Shown here piece by piece: positions 17,986 through 25,739 of a DNA stretch of 64,000 bases. This DNA is from Halostella limicola. GTDB lineage: Archaea > Halobacteriota > Halobacteria > Halobacteriales > Natronoarchaeaceae. The stretch spans positions 436,786 through 500,785 of the forward strand of contig NZ_RCDI01000002.1 in NCBI RefSeq assembly GCF_003675875.1, written 5' to 3'. The notes under the pieces were generated by a model that worked only from the letters and a program-made list of their open reading frames with translations, ran no database searches and was not told the DNA's origin. How positions within the stretch are numbered: position 1 is the first letter of the stretch; each line of letters starts with the position of its first letter. The translations under genes and the position numbers were made by a program.

Positions 17986-18088
17986 GATACTTCGAAACGA
18001 AACCCGTGTAATTGAACCCTTTGATCCGGAGGCGAAGTTCGATCAGAGAAGACGTATCGCTAGCGAACCGAGGGGGAGACGTCGCCGC

Positions 18089-18271
18089 TCATTCGGCCAG
18101 TCGCTGCATCTTGGTCGTCTTCAGTCTGACGAACACCGGACAGGAGCCGTCGGTATCCAGTTCGTGGACGAGGGACTGCCGGAGGTCGTGCGTACACGAC
18201 GCCGTGACCGCCTGGAGGTGGGGACAGCACGAGCAGCAAGTCGGGAACGGAAGGTCCTGGTCGTGGCTCAT
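18089..18271 (-). CDS. Small cysteine-rich protein
   Basis: A 60-residue protein starting at ATG 18269-18271. The N-terminus has FPTCCSCCPHLQAVTASC, then a later cysteine in DGSCPVFV, giving six cysteines and several histidines, enough for a zinc or Fe-S site. The TATA-like ATTAAGTC-type AT-rich block at 18297-18306 lies about 30 bp before the ATG, fitting a leaderless transcript. Such mini zinc-finger-like proteins are frequent in haloarchaea, but I recognise no specific family. Confidence 0.5.
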   Translation of the reverse strand: MSHDQDLPFPTCCSCCPHLQAVTASCTHDLRQSLVHELDTDGSCPVFVRLKTTKMQRLAE

Positions 18272-18565
18272 GTATTGTTACCCGTTACCACTGCACAGGG
18301 ATTAAGTCTTACCGGCGACTTCCGGTGGCGGATGCGACGTGGCGATCGGTGCCGACCGCGGGTATCGTGTCCGACTGCAGTCCGCGGGCCCGACAGCGAT
18401 CATCGTCGCCAACCGTAGACTTCCCCGCCGCAGTCGGCGGATCCCAGTAGGGAGAATACCGAACGGACGGGCCCCACTCGCGGGTCCGTCGGACCGGCAT
18501 CGGGATGACCCGGTAACACTCACGTCAGCGCGAACTCAAGTTCCCCCGGCCCCTGGATCACGACG

Positions 18566-19555
18566 ATGACAGATCCCACGCCTACCCCCGGCATCCACCA
18601 CGTGACGTGCATCGCGGGCGACCCGCAGCGAAACCTCGACTTCTGGGTCGAGACGCTCGGCCTCCGCCTCGTCAAGCGGTCGATCAACCAGGACGACCCC
18701 GGGACGTACCACTTCTTCTTCGCGGACGCGGAGGGGACGCCCGGGACGAGCATGACGTTTTTCCCGTGGGAGGACATGCCCCAGGGGAAGGTCGGCTCCG
18801 GGCAGGTCTCCCGGACCGCCTTCCGCGTCCCCGAGGGCTGCCTCGACTACTGGGAGGACCGCTTCGACGAGCGCGGCGTGGACTACGACGACCGCGTCGA
18901 GAGATTCGGCGAGACCGTCCTCCCCTTCCGGGACCCCGACGGCCTGCCGGTCGAACTGGTCGCGGTCGACGTTCCCGAGGACGACCCGACCGTCCCGTGG
19001 ACGGAGTTCGTCCCGGAAGAGGCCGCGATCCGCGGGTTCCACTCGGTGACGCTCTGGCTGGCTGACCCCGACCCGACGAAGGACCTGCTCCGGTCGATGG
19101 GGCTGGAGGAGGTCGGTACGGAGGAGGCCCAGGGCGACACGCCGGGCGACGAGCGGACCCGCTTCGCCGCGAGCGGTCCCGTCGGCAAGTACGTTGACGT
19201 GCTGCCGACCATCGAGGGCGGGCGGCAGGGGCACGGCACGGTCCACCACGTCGCCTTCCAGACCTCCACCGACGAGGACCAGACGGCGATGCGCAAGGTC
19301 GTCCGGTCGAAGGGGTTGAGCCCGACCCAGCAGATAAACCGCCACTGGTTCCGGTCGGTCTACTTCCGAGAGTTCGGCGGCGTGCTGTTCGAACTCGCCA
19401 CGAAGGACCCGGGCTACACCAGCGACGAACCCCTCGACGAACTCGGCGAGCGCCTCGTGCTGCCCGGGGAGTTCGAGGAGCGGCGCGAGCAGATCGAGGC
19501 CGGACTGCCGGACGTGACGATACCGCGGGCCGAGACGATCGAAGCCGACGACTGA
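18566..19555 (+). CDS. Ring-cleaving-type (VOC) dioxygenase, MhqO/LinE-like
   Basis: A 329-residue protein of two vicinal-oxygen-chelate modules. Module 1 begins GIHHVTCIAGDPQRNLDFW and continues to about residue 150. Module 2 starts GFHSVTLWLADPDPTK. Likely Fe(II) ligands are the first-module histidine (GIHHVT), a second-module histidine (GTVHHVAF) and the glutamate in GGVLFELATKDPG. Family members cleave hydroquinones or catechols; MhqO in Bacillus responds to quinone stress. Actual substrate here is unknown. The gene is monocistronic. The 294 bases before it (18272-18565) hold nothing I can support apart from the promoter region of the divergent small gene. Confidence 0.88.
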   Translation: MTDPTPTPGIHHVTCIAGDPQRNLDFWVETLGLRLVKRSINQDDPGTYHFFFADAEGTPGTSMTFFPWEDMPQGKVGSGQVSRTAFRVPEGCLDYWEDRFDERGVDYDDRVERFGETVLPFRDPDGLPVELVAVDVPEDDPTVPWTEFVPEEAAIRGFHSVTLWLADPDPTKDLLRSMGLEEVGTEEAQGDTPGDERTRFAASGPVGKYVDVLPTIEGGRQGHGTVHHVAFQTSTDEDQTAMRKVVRSKGLSPTQQINRHWFRSVYFREFGGVLFELATKDPGYTSDEPLDELGERLVLPGEFEERREQIEAGLPDVTIPRAETIEADD

Positions 19556-19627
19556 TCCCGGACAACCGACCCCGCCGGGGCTCCCAGCGAGCGACGGACC
19601 GGGTCGGCGGGCGCGCGGGGGCCGCGT

Positions 19628-20971
19628 CTACCGCGCCTCAGACTCCTCCACCGCTTCGGCGGTCGTGACGGCCTCCCCGCTCTCGACGACCGCTCGGTCC
19701 GGGAGCTCGGGGTTCGGCTTCCGACCGAGCGTGAGCAGACGCTCCGTGAGAGTGAGCTCCTCCGACTTCGGGCTCGGCTTCTCGATCTCCTCGAACTCGA
19801 CGGCGACGCCGTCGCTATCGGCGGCGATGCGGACGGCGCACAGCTGGTAGGACGGGTAAAACACCGGCGGCAGGACGCCGATAATGCCGTCGCGACGGTG
19901 GAGGCGCTTCAGCCACGTCCCGGTGTTGACGAGCAGCCCGCCGTCGATCGACCGCAGCCGCGGTCGGTGCGTGTGGCCGTAGCAGAAGACCGCCGTCTCC
20001 GGCCGCTCGTCGAACACCTCGCGGGCGGCCTCCTCGTACGGCTCCTCGGCGTCGACCGTGAGCTCCGTCTCGAAGACGCCGAACCGATCGATCGTCTTCC
20101 GGACGTCCCGGCGGATGAAGTACAGCGGGATCCCGACGAGCACCAGCAGGCCGGCGACGGCCACGTTGGTCGCGAGCAGGAACCAGGCCGCCTCGCCGGC
20201 GCGCCCGAACTGCCCGAGAAACGCCGGAACGCGCTCGACCGGCACCGACCAGATGCCGGCGAGGTCCAGCCCGGCCAGCACCGCGAGCACCGCGCTGATG
20301 TTGAACAGCAGCAGGAACGGGACCAGCGAGTACCGCAGCAGCGGGTGCATCTCCCGGTAGAAGAACTTCGAGAGCAGCCACACGGGCATCCGCTCGGTCG
20401 GCGTGACCGCCTGCACGTCCCGCAGCCAGTTGTACCGCCCGCGGTCGGAGAGCTTCCCCGCCCGACTGGTCACGAGGGTGTTGTAGAAGTAGCCCAGCGG
20501 CGTCGCGTGAGGGTTCCCCCAGTCCTCGATGCGGTTGTTCGGGTCCCGCTGGTGGCCGTGCTCGAAGTGGATCGTCCGCCCCCCGACGGGGCGGGTGATC
20601 GACTCGTCCTGCACGAGGTCGACGTTGTACCGGGCGAACCGCTCGACGTACTCGTCGTAGGCGGCCAGTTCGTGGTCGTGGTTGCCCGGCACCAGCGTTA
20701 TCGGGACGTTCTCGCCGGTCGCGCGGAGCTGTTCGAACAGCTCCGGGTAGCTCTCGACGAGCGCGTCGAACTTCTCCATCCCCTCGATGGCGGTGAACTC
20801 CCAGAGCCCGAACGCGTCGCCGTTGATCACGAGCTCGGCGTTCTCGTCGGTCGACTCCAGACCGACGAGGAAGTCGAGCAGCTCGTCGAGGAACTCGACG
20901 TGTTCGAGCTGCTCGTCCCCGCCGATGTGAAGGTCGCTGATGACGTAGTAAACCGGCTCGTCGTCGAGCAT
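19628..20971 (-). CDS. Membrane-anchored metallophosphoesterase
   Basis: A 447-residue protein. The calcineurin-like metal motifs are complete: SDLHIGG, INGDAFGLW, PGNHDHEL and YGHTHRPRL. Between motif IV (HFEHGHQRDPNN) and the last motif lies an insertion of about 100 residues with two membrane helices (SLVPFLLLFNISAVLAVLAG and FLLATNVAVAGLLVLVGIPL), so the catalytic domain faces the cytoplasm at the membrane. The family includes UDP-diacylglucosamine hydrolase-like enzymes, but the haloarchaeal substrate is unknown. ATG 20969-20971 is chosen because residues before it are arginine/proline-rich and unlike the family. Confidence 0.88.
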   Translation of the reverse strand: MLDDEPVYYVISDLHIGGDEQLEHVEFLDELLDFLVGLESTDENAELVINGDAFGLWEFTAIEGMEKFDALVESYPELFEQLRATGENVPITLVPGNHDHELAAYDEYVERFARYNVDLVQDESITRPVGGRTIHFEHGHQRDPNNRIEDWGNPHATPLGYFYNTLVTSRAGKLSDRGRYNWLRDVQAVTPTERMPVWLLSKFFYREMHPLLRYSLVPFLLLFNISAVLAVLAGLDLAGIWSVPVERVPAFLGQFGRAGEAAWFLLATNVAVAGLLVLVGIPLYFIRRDVRKTIDRFGVFETELTVDAEEPYEEAAREVFDERPETAVFCYGHTHRPRLRSIDGGLLVNTGTWLKRLHRRDGIIGVLPPVFYPSYQLCAVRIAADSDGVAVEFEEIEKPSPKSEELTLTERLLTLGRKPNPELPDRAVVESGEAVTTAEAVEESEAR

Positions 20972-21124
20972 CCATTCGGAAAGTAGGTCCGCGGCTAATA
21001 GACGTTGTCCTTCCGGCGGGGACTCGCCCGTGCCGGCGGCTGGAGCGGGACTGGCTCCACGAACGCCCGCCCGGCGCGCCCCTCGACCGAAACGTACAGG
21101 GTGGGGTCGCGTCACACGCTACCT

Positions 21125-21400
21125 ATGTCGCCGACCGTGGACGACCTCCGGAACGAGATCCGCGAGGCCGTGGGGAGACACGAGCGCGTCGAATCGACCG
21201 CATTCACCAAAGAGGCGCTGGCCGCTATCTGCGACGCCGTGGACGCCGACGTGGACACGAGCGGCCGCCCCGCCAAGTCCCGGATGCGGGCGGCGATCCG
21301 CGCGGAAGTCGGCGGACTGGACGACGCACCGGACGGGAGCGACCGACCCTTCCGGAAGGCGGAGCTCGAGGCCGTCGCCGCGGCGCTCCGGGACGAGTAG
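21125..21400 (+). CDS. Small haloarchaeal protein, unknown function
   Basis: A 91-residue, highly charged helical protein starting MSPTVDDLRNEIREAVG. It contains FTKEALAAICDAVDADVD and a repeat-like second half, FRKAELEAVAAALRDE. The two segments F-T/R-K-E/A-x-L-x-A-h resemble each other and suggest two copies of a small helical unit. Divergent from the metallophosphoesterase (153 bp between starts). No recognised family. Confidence 0.65.
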   Translation: MSPTVDDLRNEIREAVGRHERVESTAFTKEALAAICDAVDADVDTSGRPAKSRMRAAIRAEVGGLDDAPDGSDRPFRKAELEAVAAALRDE

Positions 21401-21505
21401 CGCGGGCCGCGGCCGACCGCCGATCAGTCGCTCCTTGGGCGCGTGTGACCTGAAAATCGAACGTCCGACAGAACTGCGAAAACGGGCCGCGACGGCGGAG
21501 CCGGT

Positions 21506-22090
21506 CTACGGCGCTTCGCTCGTCTCGAGCGAGAACTCGCCGCGGGGGTAGGCGACGCAGGTGAGCGTGTACCCCTCGCCGAGCTCGTTCTCGTCGAGCA
21601 TCTCCTGGTCGTCGTGCTCGACGAACTCGGTGGAGTCGCCGTCGGGGATGCGCCCGGCACAGGAGACGCACTGGCCCTGCCGGCAGGCGTACGGGAGGTC
21701 CCAGCCCTCCTCCTCGCCGGCTTCGAGCAGGGTCTCGTTGTTGGCGACCTCGATGGTCTCGCCCTCCTTGACGTACTCGATCTCGTAGTACTCGATCTCG
21801 TCTTCGGGGATGTCGCCGGGGCTGGAGGCCTCCTCGGCGCCGCCTTCCTCGCCCTCCGCGAGTTCGCCGCCGGCCTCGCCCGCGGCGACGGCCGCCGCGC
21901 CGCCGCCACCGCCGATGGCGCGGTTCATCGGCTCCGGGAAGTCGGTCTCGGGGACCGACTCAGCCCGCCGTTCGAGGAGTTCCTGAGAGATGTCCTCGTT
22001 CGACTGCCACTCGGTCCCCCGGGAGAAGTGCAGGATCACCGCCGTCGCGGTCATCAGCAACCCGAGTCCGAGCCCAATTTCGTTCACCAT
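21506..22090 (-). CDS. Membrane-anchored plant-type [2Fe-2S] ferredoxin
   Basis: A 194-residue protein. The N-terminus is a membrane helix (GLGLGLLMTATAVILHFS). A long flexible Gly/Ala/Glu linker follows (about 55-95), then a plant/halobacterial-type ferredoxin domain with cluster ligands in CRQGQCVSCAG and the fourth cysteine in LTCVAYP. The surface tether suggests electron delivery to a membrane partner. The halophile-specific acidic insertion near the N-terminus of soluble haloferredoxins is absent; the linker takes that position. Partner redox enzymes are not adjacent. Confidence 0.9.
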   Translation of the reverse strand: MVNEIGLGLGLLMTATAVILHFSRGTEWQSNEDISQELLERRAESVPETDFPEPMNRAIGGGGGAAAVAAGEAGGELAEGEEGGAEEASSPGDIPEDEIEYYEIEYVKEGETIEVANNETLLEAGEEEGWDLPYACRQGQCVSCAGRIPDGDSTEFVEHDDQEMLDENELGEGYTLTCVAYPRGEFSLETSEAP

Positions 22091-22130
22091 ATGCCTCGAA
22101 GTTGGAAATCCTGGTTTAACTCTGTTGTGA

Positions 22131-23495
22131 TTACTCGCGCGATGCGGCCGCGCGCTCGTCCGTCCGCAACACCCCGTCGGTCATCCAGCAGCCGTCGTAC
22201 TCGCCGCCGGACTGCTTCGAGAGGCGGAACTCGTAGGTCGCGGTCGACCCGTTCGGCGTCGTCAGGGTGACGATCTGTCGCGCGGTGCGGTTCTCGAACA
22301 CGAGCGGCTCGTACGCCGCGCGGGTGTACTCGAACATCGGCCGGTAGCGCGAGCTGTTCAGCAGTCTCACGAACTGGGGGTACGGCCCCGTCGCGCGCCG
22401 GGTCTCGGGCGACGCGAACCGCCAGACGGTGCGGATGCCCTTGTTCAGCGTCTCGTCGTTCTGCCGGAGCGCGCCGAGCTGGATCTTGACGACCAGCCCC
22501 GGCGGCCGGTTACATGTCGGATGTAGCCCCACATACCGACGCTCCGCGTCGCGGTCGGGAGCGACGGCCACCGACGAGAGTACCTCCCGCACCAGGACCC
22601 CGGAGCCGGCCTCGGTCTCGGGCTCGATCGCGGTCCCGGGCCCGACCGCGGGCCCGCCACCGCCGACGGTCGTCGTCGACTCGCCGGCGGCCGCCTGCTG
22701 CCCGGGAACGACGCCGAGCGCGACGGCACCCCCGACCGCGAACAGACCGAGCAGGAGCGCCACCGCGGTGAGTCGCCGTCTGACGGTGTCGCCGCCCAGC
22801 GTCTCGTCGCCGTCCGGACCGTCAGTCGCAGCGTCGCTCTCCGCGGTCGTCTGGCCATCCGCGGGATCGGACGTCTGGCCATCCGCGGGGCCGGCCTTCT
22901 CGGGCTCGCGACCCTCGGTGCCGAACACGTCGGATTCGCGTTTCTCCGGACCGAGCTTCTCCAACCCGGCGTCGTCGGGTGACCCGATCTCACGCGCTCG
23001 TTCGGGGGCGGTGCTGCCGTCCGCATCGTCGACAGGCCCGGCGCTGTCGACCGTCGCGTTCGCCACGTCCTCGCCGTCTCGCGTCGCTGCCCCGTCGTGG
23101 CTCTCCGGCGGTTGCACCGCCGCAGCGACGAAGTACCGCTCGGCCAGCCGGTCCCGCTCCTCGACCGGCATCCCGTACGCGAATCGGTGGTAGAGATCGG
23201 TCGCACCGACCGACGCCGCATCGTACTGCTCCGCGAGCACCGCGGCTCGCTCGTCGTCACCCGTCGAAACGACGGCGTCGACCTCGGCGGTCGCGTCGCC
23301 GCTTTCCCCCGCATCCTCGTCCGCGTTCGCATCGTGACAGACCAGCAGTCGCCGCGTCTCGCTCGCCCGCGTCGCGGTCACGGTCGCTCCGTCCACTGAC
23401 GTCTCCCACCCGCTTCTCGCCCAGACGTCGGCGACGAAGTCGGTCGCGTCCTCGGGGTCGGACTCCCGGAGCGCTTCGTCGAGGCGGATGCCCAT
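22131..23495 (-). CDS. Membrane protein with C-terminal DUF4864-like domain
   Basis: A 454-residue protein. The N-terminal 130 residues form a soluble domain that resembles a restriction-endonuclease-like fold (ATDFVADVWARSGWETSV, LLVCHD, DAVVSTGDDERAAVLAE) without a clear catalytic triad. A disordered acidic linker follows (about 130-235, with a PADGQT repeat), then one membrane helix (LTAVALLLGLFAVGGAVAL). The extracellular C-terminal domain has NKGIRTVWRFASPETRRATG and PQFVRLLNSSRYRPM, fitting DUF4864. Function is unknown. A 17-base direct repeat in the linker (near 22850 and 22872) encodes the PADGQT copies. Confidence 0.65.
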   Translation of the reverse strand: MGIRLDEALRESDPEDATDFVADVWARSGWETSVDGATVTATRASETRRLLVCHDANADEDAGESGDATAEVDAVVSTGDDERAAVLAEQYDAASVGATDLYHRFAYGMPVEERDRLAERYFVAAAVQPPESHDGAATRDGEDVANATVDSAGPVDDADGSTAPERAREIGSPDDAGLEKLGPEKRESDVFGTEGREPEKAGPADGQTSDPADGQTTAESDAATDGPDGDETLGGDTVRRRLTAVALLLGLFAVGGAVALGVVPGQQAAAGESTTTVGGGGPAVGPGTAIEPETEAGSGVLVREVLSSVAVAPDRDAERRYVGLHPTCNRPPGLVVKIQLGALRQNDETLNKGIRTVWRFASPETRRATGPYPQFVRLLNSSRYRPMFEYTRAAYEPLVFENRTARQIVTLTTPNGSTATYEFRLSKQSGGEYDGCWMTDGVLRTDERAAASRE

Positions 23496-23570
23496 CCCTC
23501 GATCTAGGGCACCGCCGAACTTGACGCTAAGGGGTTCTGCGCCCCGATACGCTCTCCACTTCTCCCCGTT

Positions 23571-24464
23571 TTACTCGCTGCGAGCGACCTCGTGACGCCC
23601 GAAACCATATCGCAACCGATTCGCCAAGCGCCGCGAGAACCGGTCGCGGCGACTGCCGAACCGCTCGGACAGCGCCTGGTAGATGAGCGGGAGCGGCACC
23701 TCCTGTTCCAGCGCCTCCTGAACGGTCCACGTCCCGGTGGAGCCGCCGGCGACGTGGTCGGCGACGTCGCCGAGGTCGTTGCCCTCCTCGCGGAACGCCT
23801 CCTCGCAGAGTTCGAGCAGCCACGAGCGGATGACCGCGCCGTTGTTCCACGTGCGGGCGACCGCTTCGAGGTCGAGGTCGTAGCGGCCGTTCGCGAGCAG
23901 TTCGAACCCCTCGCCGTACGCCTGCATCAGCGCGTACTCGACGCCGTTGTGGACCATCTTCACGTAGTGGCCGGAGCCGACGGGTCCCATGCGGTCGTGG
24001 CCCGCGGGGCCGGTGGCGACGGCGTCGAAGACGGGCGTCAGTTCTTCGTAAGCCCACTCGGAGCCGCCAATCATCAGCGAGAAGCCGAGTTCCGCACCGG
24101 CGGGGCCGCCGCTGGTGCCGCAGTCGAGGTAGGCGGCGGGCGTGGCCTCGGCGCGGCGGACGGAGTCCTCGAAGTGGGAGTTCCCGCCGTCGACGACGAC
24201 GTCGTCGCCGTCGAGGTGCGGTTCGAGGTCGTCGAGTGCGGCGTCGACCGCCGCGCCCGCGGGCACCATCAGCCAGATCCGCTTCTCCTCACCCAGTCGC
24301 TCGGCGAGGTCGGTGACGGAGTCGGCGGGCGTCGCGCCCGCGTCGGCCGCCGCCGCGACCGCCTCCTCGTCGAGGTCGAAGGCGACGACCTCGTGGCCCG
24401 CGTCGAGCGTCCGCTCGACGACGATCTGTCCCATGCGCCCGAGTCCGATGACGCCCAGTTGCAT
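23571..24464 (-). CDS. gnd: 6-phosphogluconate dehydrogenase (short, GndA/YqeC type)
   Basis: A 297-residue oxidative decarboxylase converting 6-phosphogluconate to ribulose 5-phosphate. Motifs: Rossmann GLGRMGQI, the family GGNSHFED, DCGTSGGPAGAE, and the catalytic lysine in GHYVKMVHNGVEYA. The aspartate after the second strand (FDLDEE) suggests NAD+ preference rather than NADP+. The length of about 300 residues matches the short dimer/tetramer class used by haloarchaea, in which the oxidative pentose pathway supplies pentoses. It is not in an obvious operon. Confidence 0.93.
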   Translation of the reverse strand: MQLGVIGLGRMGQIVVERTLDAGHEVVAFDLDEEAVAAAADAGATPADSVTDLAERLGEEKRIWLMVPAGAAVDAALDDLEPHLDGDDVVVDGGNSHFEDSVRRAEATPAAYLDCGTSGGPAGAELGFSLMIGGSEWAYEELTPVFDAVATGPAGHDRMGPVGSGHYVKMVHNGVEYALMQAYGEGFELLANGRYDLDLEAVARTWNNGAVIRSWLLELCEEAFREEGNDLGDVADHVAGGSTGTWTVQEALEQEVPLPLIYQALSERFGSRRDRFSRRLANRLRYGFGRHEVARSE

Positions 24465-24533
24465 GCGGAGTGCTGTCGCGCGGGCGCAGGTAGTGATTGC
24501 GGTTCGTCCGCGGAGCGGCCGGCGTCGCCCGCG

Positions 24534-24959
24534 CTACTGCGGGAGGCTGCCGACGCGCTCCCACCCGACGGCCGTCACGACGACCGTCGTGCCGCCGTAC
24601 TCGACGTACACGCCGCTCTCGTGGGGTTCTCCGGGAGCGGAGACGTAGTAGGGCAGGTCTTTCTGGACGAGGTCGACGAGTTCGAGGGCGTCGTTCCCCT
24701 CGATGTCGACGCCCTGCCACTCGTCGCGGGCGTTAGTGCGGACCGCTCGCCGGATCGCCTCCGCGACGCCGGGGACTCGGTCGAAGAAGCCGTCGTCGGA
24801 GAGGACCGTCGCCCGGTCCGGCGTTTCGTCGACGACGCGCGCCGCGACGCTCGTGGTTGCTGCCTCGTTCTCGCCGCCCTTCCGCCGGAACAGTCCGTAC
24901 GCGGCCGTGGCCGCGACGATGCCCAGCGAGAAGAGCAGATCTCTCACGTCCCGATTCAT
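24534..24959 (-). CDS. Haloarchaeal membrane-anchored protein, unknown
   Basis: A 141-residue protein with one N-terminal membrane helix (LLFSLGIVAATAAYGLF) followed by RRK, so the body is cytoplasmic by the positive-inside rule. The soluble part ends with a beta-rich stretch (SGVYVEYGGTTVVVTAVGWERVG). It lies 69 bp upstream of gnd on the same strand. A TATA-like motif TATTTATGTG (minus strand) sits at 24978-24987, about 20-28 bp before the ATG, in line with a leaderless transcript. No known family. Confidence 0.6.
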   Translation of the reverse strand: MNRDVRDLLFSLGIVAATAAYGLFRRKGGENEAATTSVAARVVDETPDRATVLSDDGFFDRVPGVAEAIRRAVRTNARDEWQGVDIEGNDALELVDLVQKDLPYYVSAPGEPHESGVYVEYGGTTVVVTAVGWERVGSLPQ

Positions 24960-25041
24960 ACCGGACGCATGTAATTATCACATAAATATCTTCCGCGTGG
25001 GAAAACGCCCGACGCGAGCCGACGGAATCGGCTCCGAATTC

Positions 25042-25500
25042 CTACACGAGCGCGTTCGTCGTGATCGCGCCCGCGACGAGCAGCAGGAGGACGCCGACGA
25101 CGGTGGCCGCCTGAAACAGGGGGAGCGCGTCCCGCGCCGGCGCGCGGACCTTCTTCCGCTGGAGGCCGTCGGTCAGCTTCGAGCTCCCGACCTCGACGAG
25201 CCCCGCGAGGGCGGCCCACAGCGCGAGCATCGCGAGCACGAGGTTCCCGTTCGTCGTCGACAGCAGGCTCTCGCCGGTGTAGCCGTTCGCGGCCAGGTGG
25301 CCGCCTGTCAGGAAGAGCAGGAGCGCGCTGGCCCGCGACACCGTCGTCAGACGGCCGGCGATCCGTTCGACCGGCCCGGCGTTGATGTCGCCGTCCCGGG
25401 CGAGCGGGAGCACCGAGACCGTCACGAAGAGCACGCTACCGACCCACACTGCCGCGAACAGGAGGTGCGTCGTCCGCATCGCCGCGTCGATCAGACTCAT
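25042..25500 (-). CDS. CopD-like four-helix membrane protein
   Basis: A 152-residue membrane protein with four helices. Helix 1 carries THLLFAAVWVGSVLFVTVSVLP and later VSRASALLLFLTGG; histidines (AMRTTHLLF, TGGHLAANG) match the CopD/DUF2269 type fold that may bind heme or copper. The C-terminus is hydrophobic (LFQAATVVGVLLLLVAGAI). Start is ambiguous between ATG 25500 (MSLIDAAM) and a codon 13 residues upstream; the shorter is preferred because it begins right before the conserved part. Divergent from the gene starting at 25641. Confidence 0.72.
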   Translation of the reverse strand: MSLIDAAMRTTHLLFAAVWVGSVLFVTVSVLPLARDGDINAGPVERIAGRLTTVSRASALLLFLTGGHLAANGYTGESLLSTTNGNLVLAMLALWAALAGLVEVGSSKLTDGLQRKKVRAPARDALPLFQAATVVGVLLLLVAGAITTNALV

Positions 25501-25640
25501 GGGAGTACCGTTCGAGCCGAGATGTTTCAGCGTTTCCAACTCGTCGGGGCGGCGCGCGGCGCTCGCTCCCCCCGATCGTCGAGAACTGACGCCGTCGTAT
25601 CGTCGGGTCGTTTATGCGTGCGCAAGTTATATTCGAACGC

Positions 25641-25739
25641 ATGCGGGAAATATTATCCCCAATAGCCGCCCTCGCCGCGCTCGTCCCCGCCCCCGCCGCC
25701 ATCGGCCTCGCCGCCGCATCCGAGGTGAGACGCCGATGA
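25641..25739 (+). CDS. Tiny 32-residue hydrophobic ORF coupled to the next gene
   Basis: ATG 25641 opens a 32-codon frame, MREILSPIAALAALVPAP then AAIGLAAASEVRRR, a single hydrophobic helix followed by basic residues. Its TGA overlaps the ATG of the 555-residue membrane protein (ATGA at 25736-25739). A TATA-like GTTTATGCG lies about 29 bp before this ATG, so a leaderless transcript would begin here. That supports it as a translated first cistron, though no homology is known to me. Alternatively the overlap is accidental and translation starts only at 25736. Confidence 0.45.
   Translation: MREILSPIAALAALVPAPAAIGLAAASEVRRR

Noticed and set aside
18272..18565. Several short open frames before the dioxygenase gene
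   Set aside because: Both strands give arginine/serine/proline-rich products typical of non-coding GC-rich DNA.
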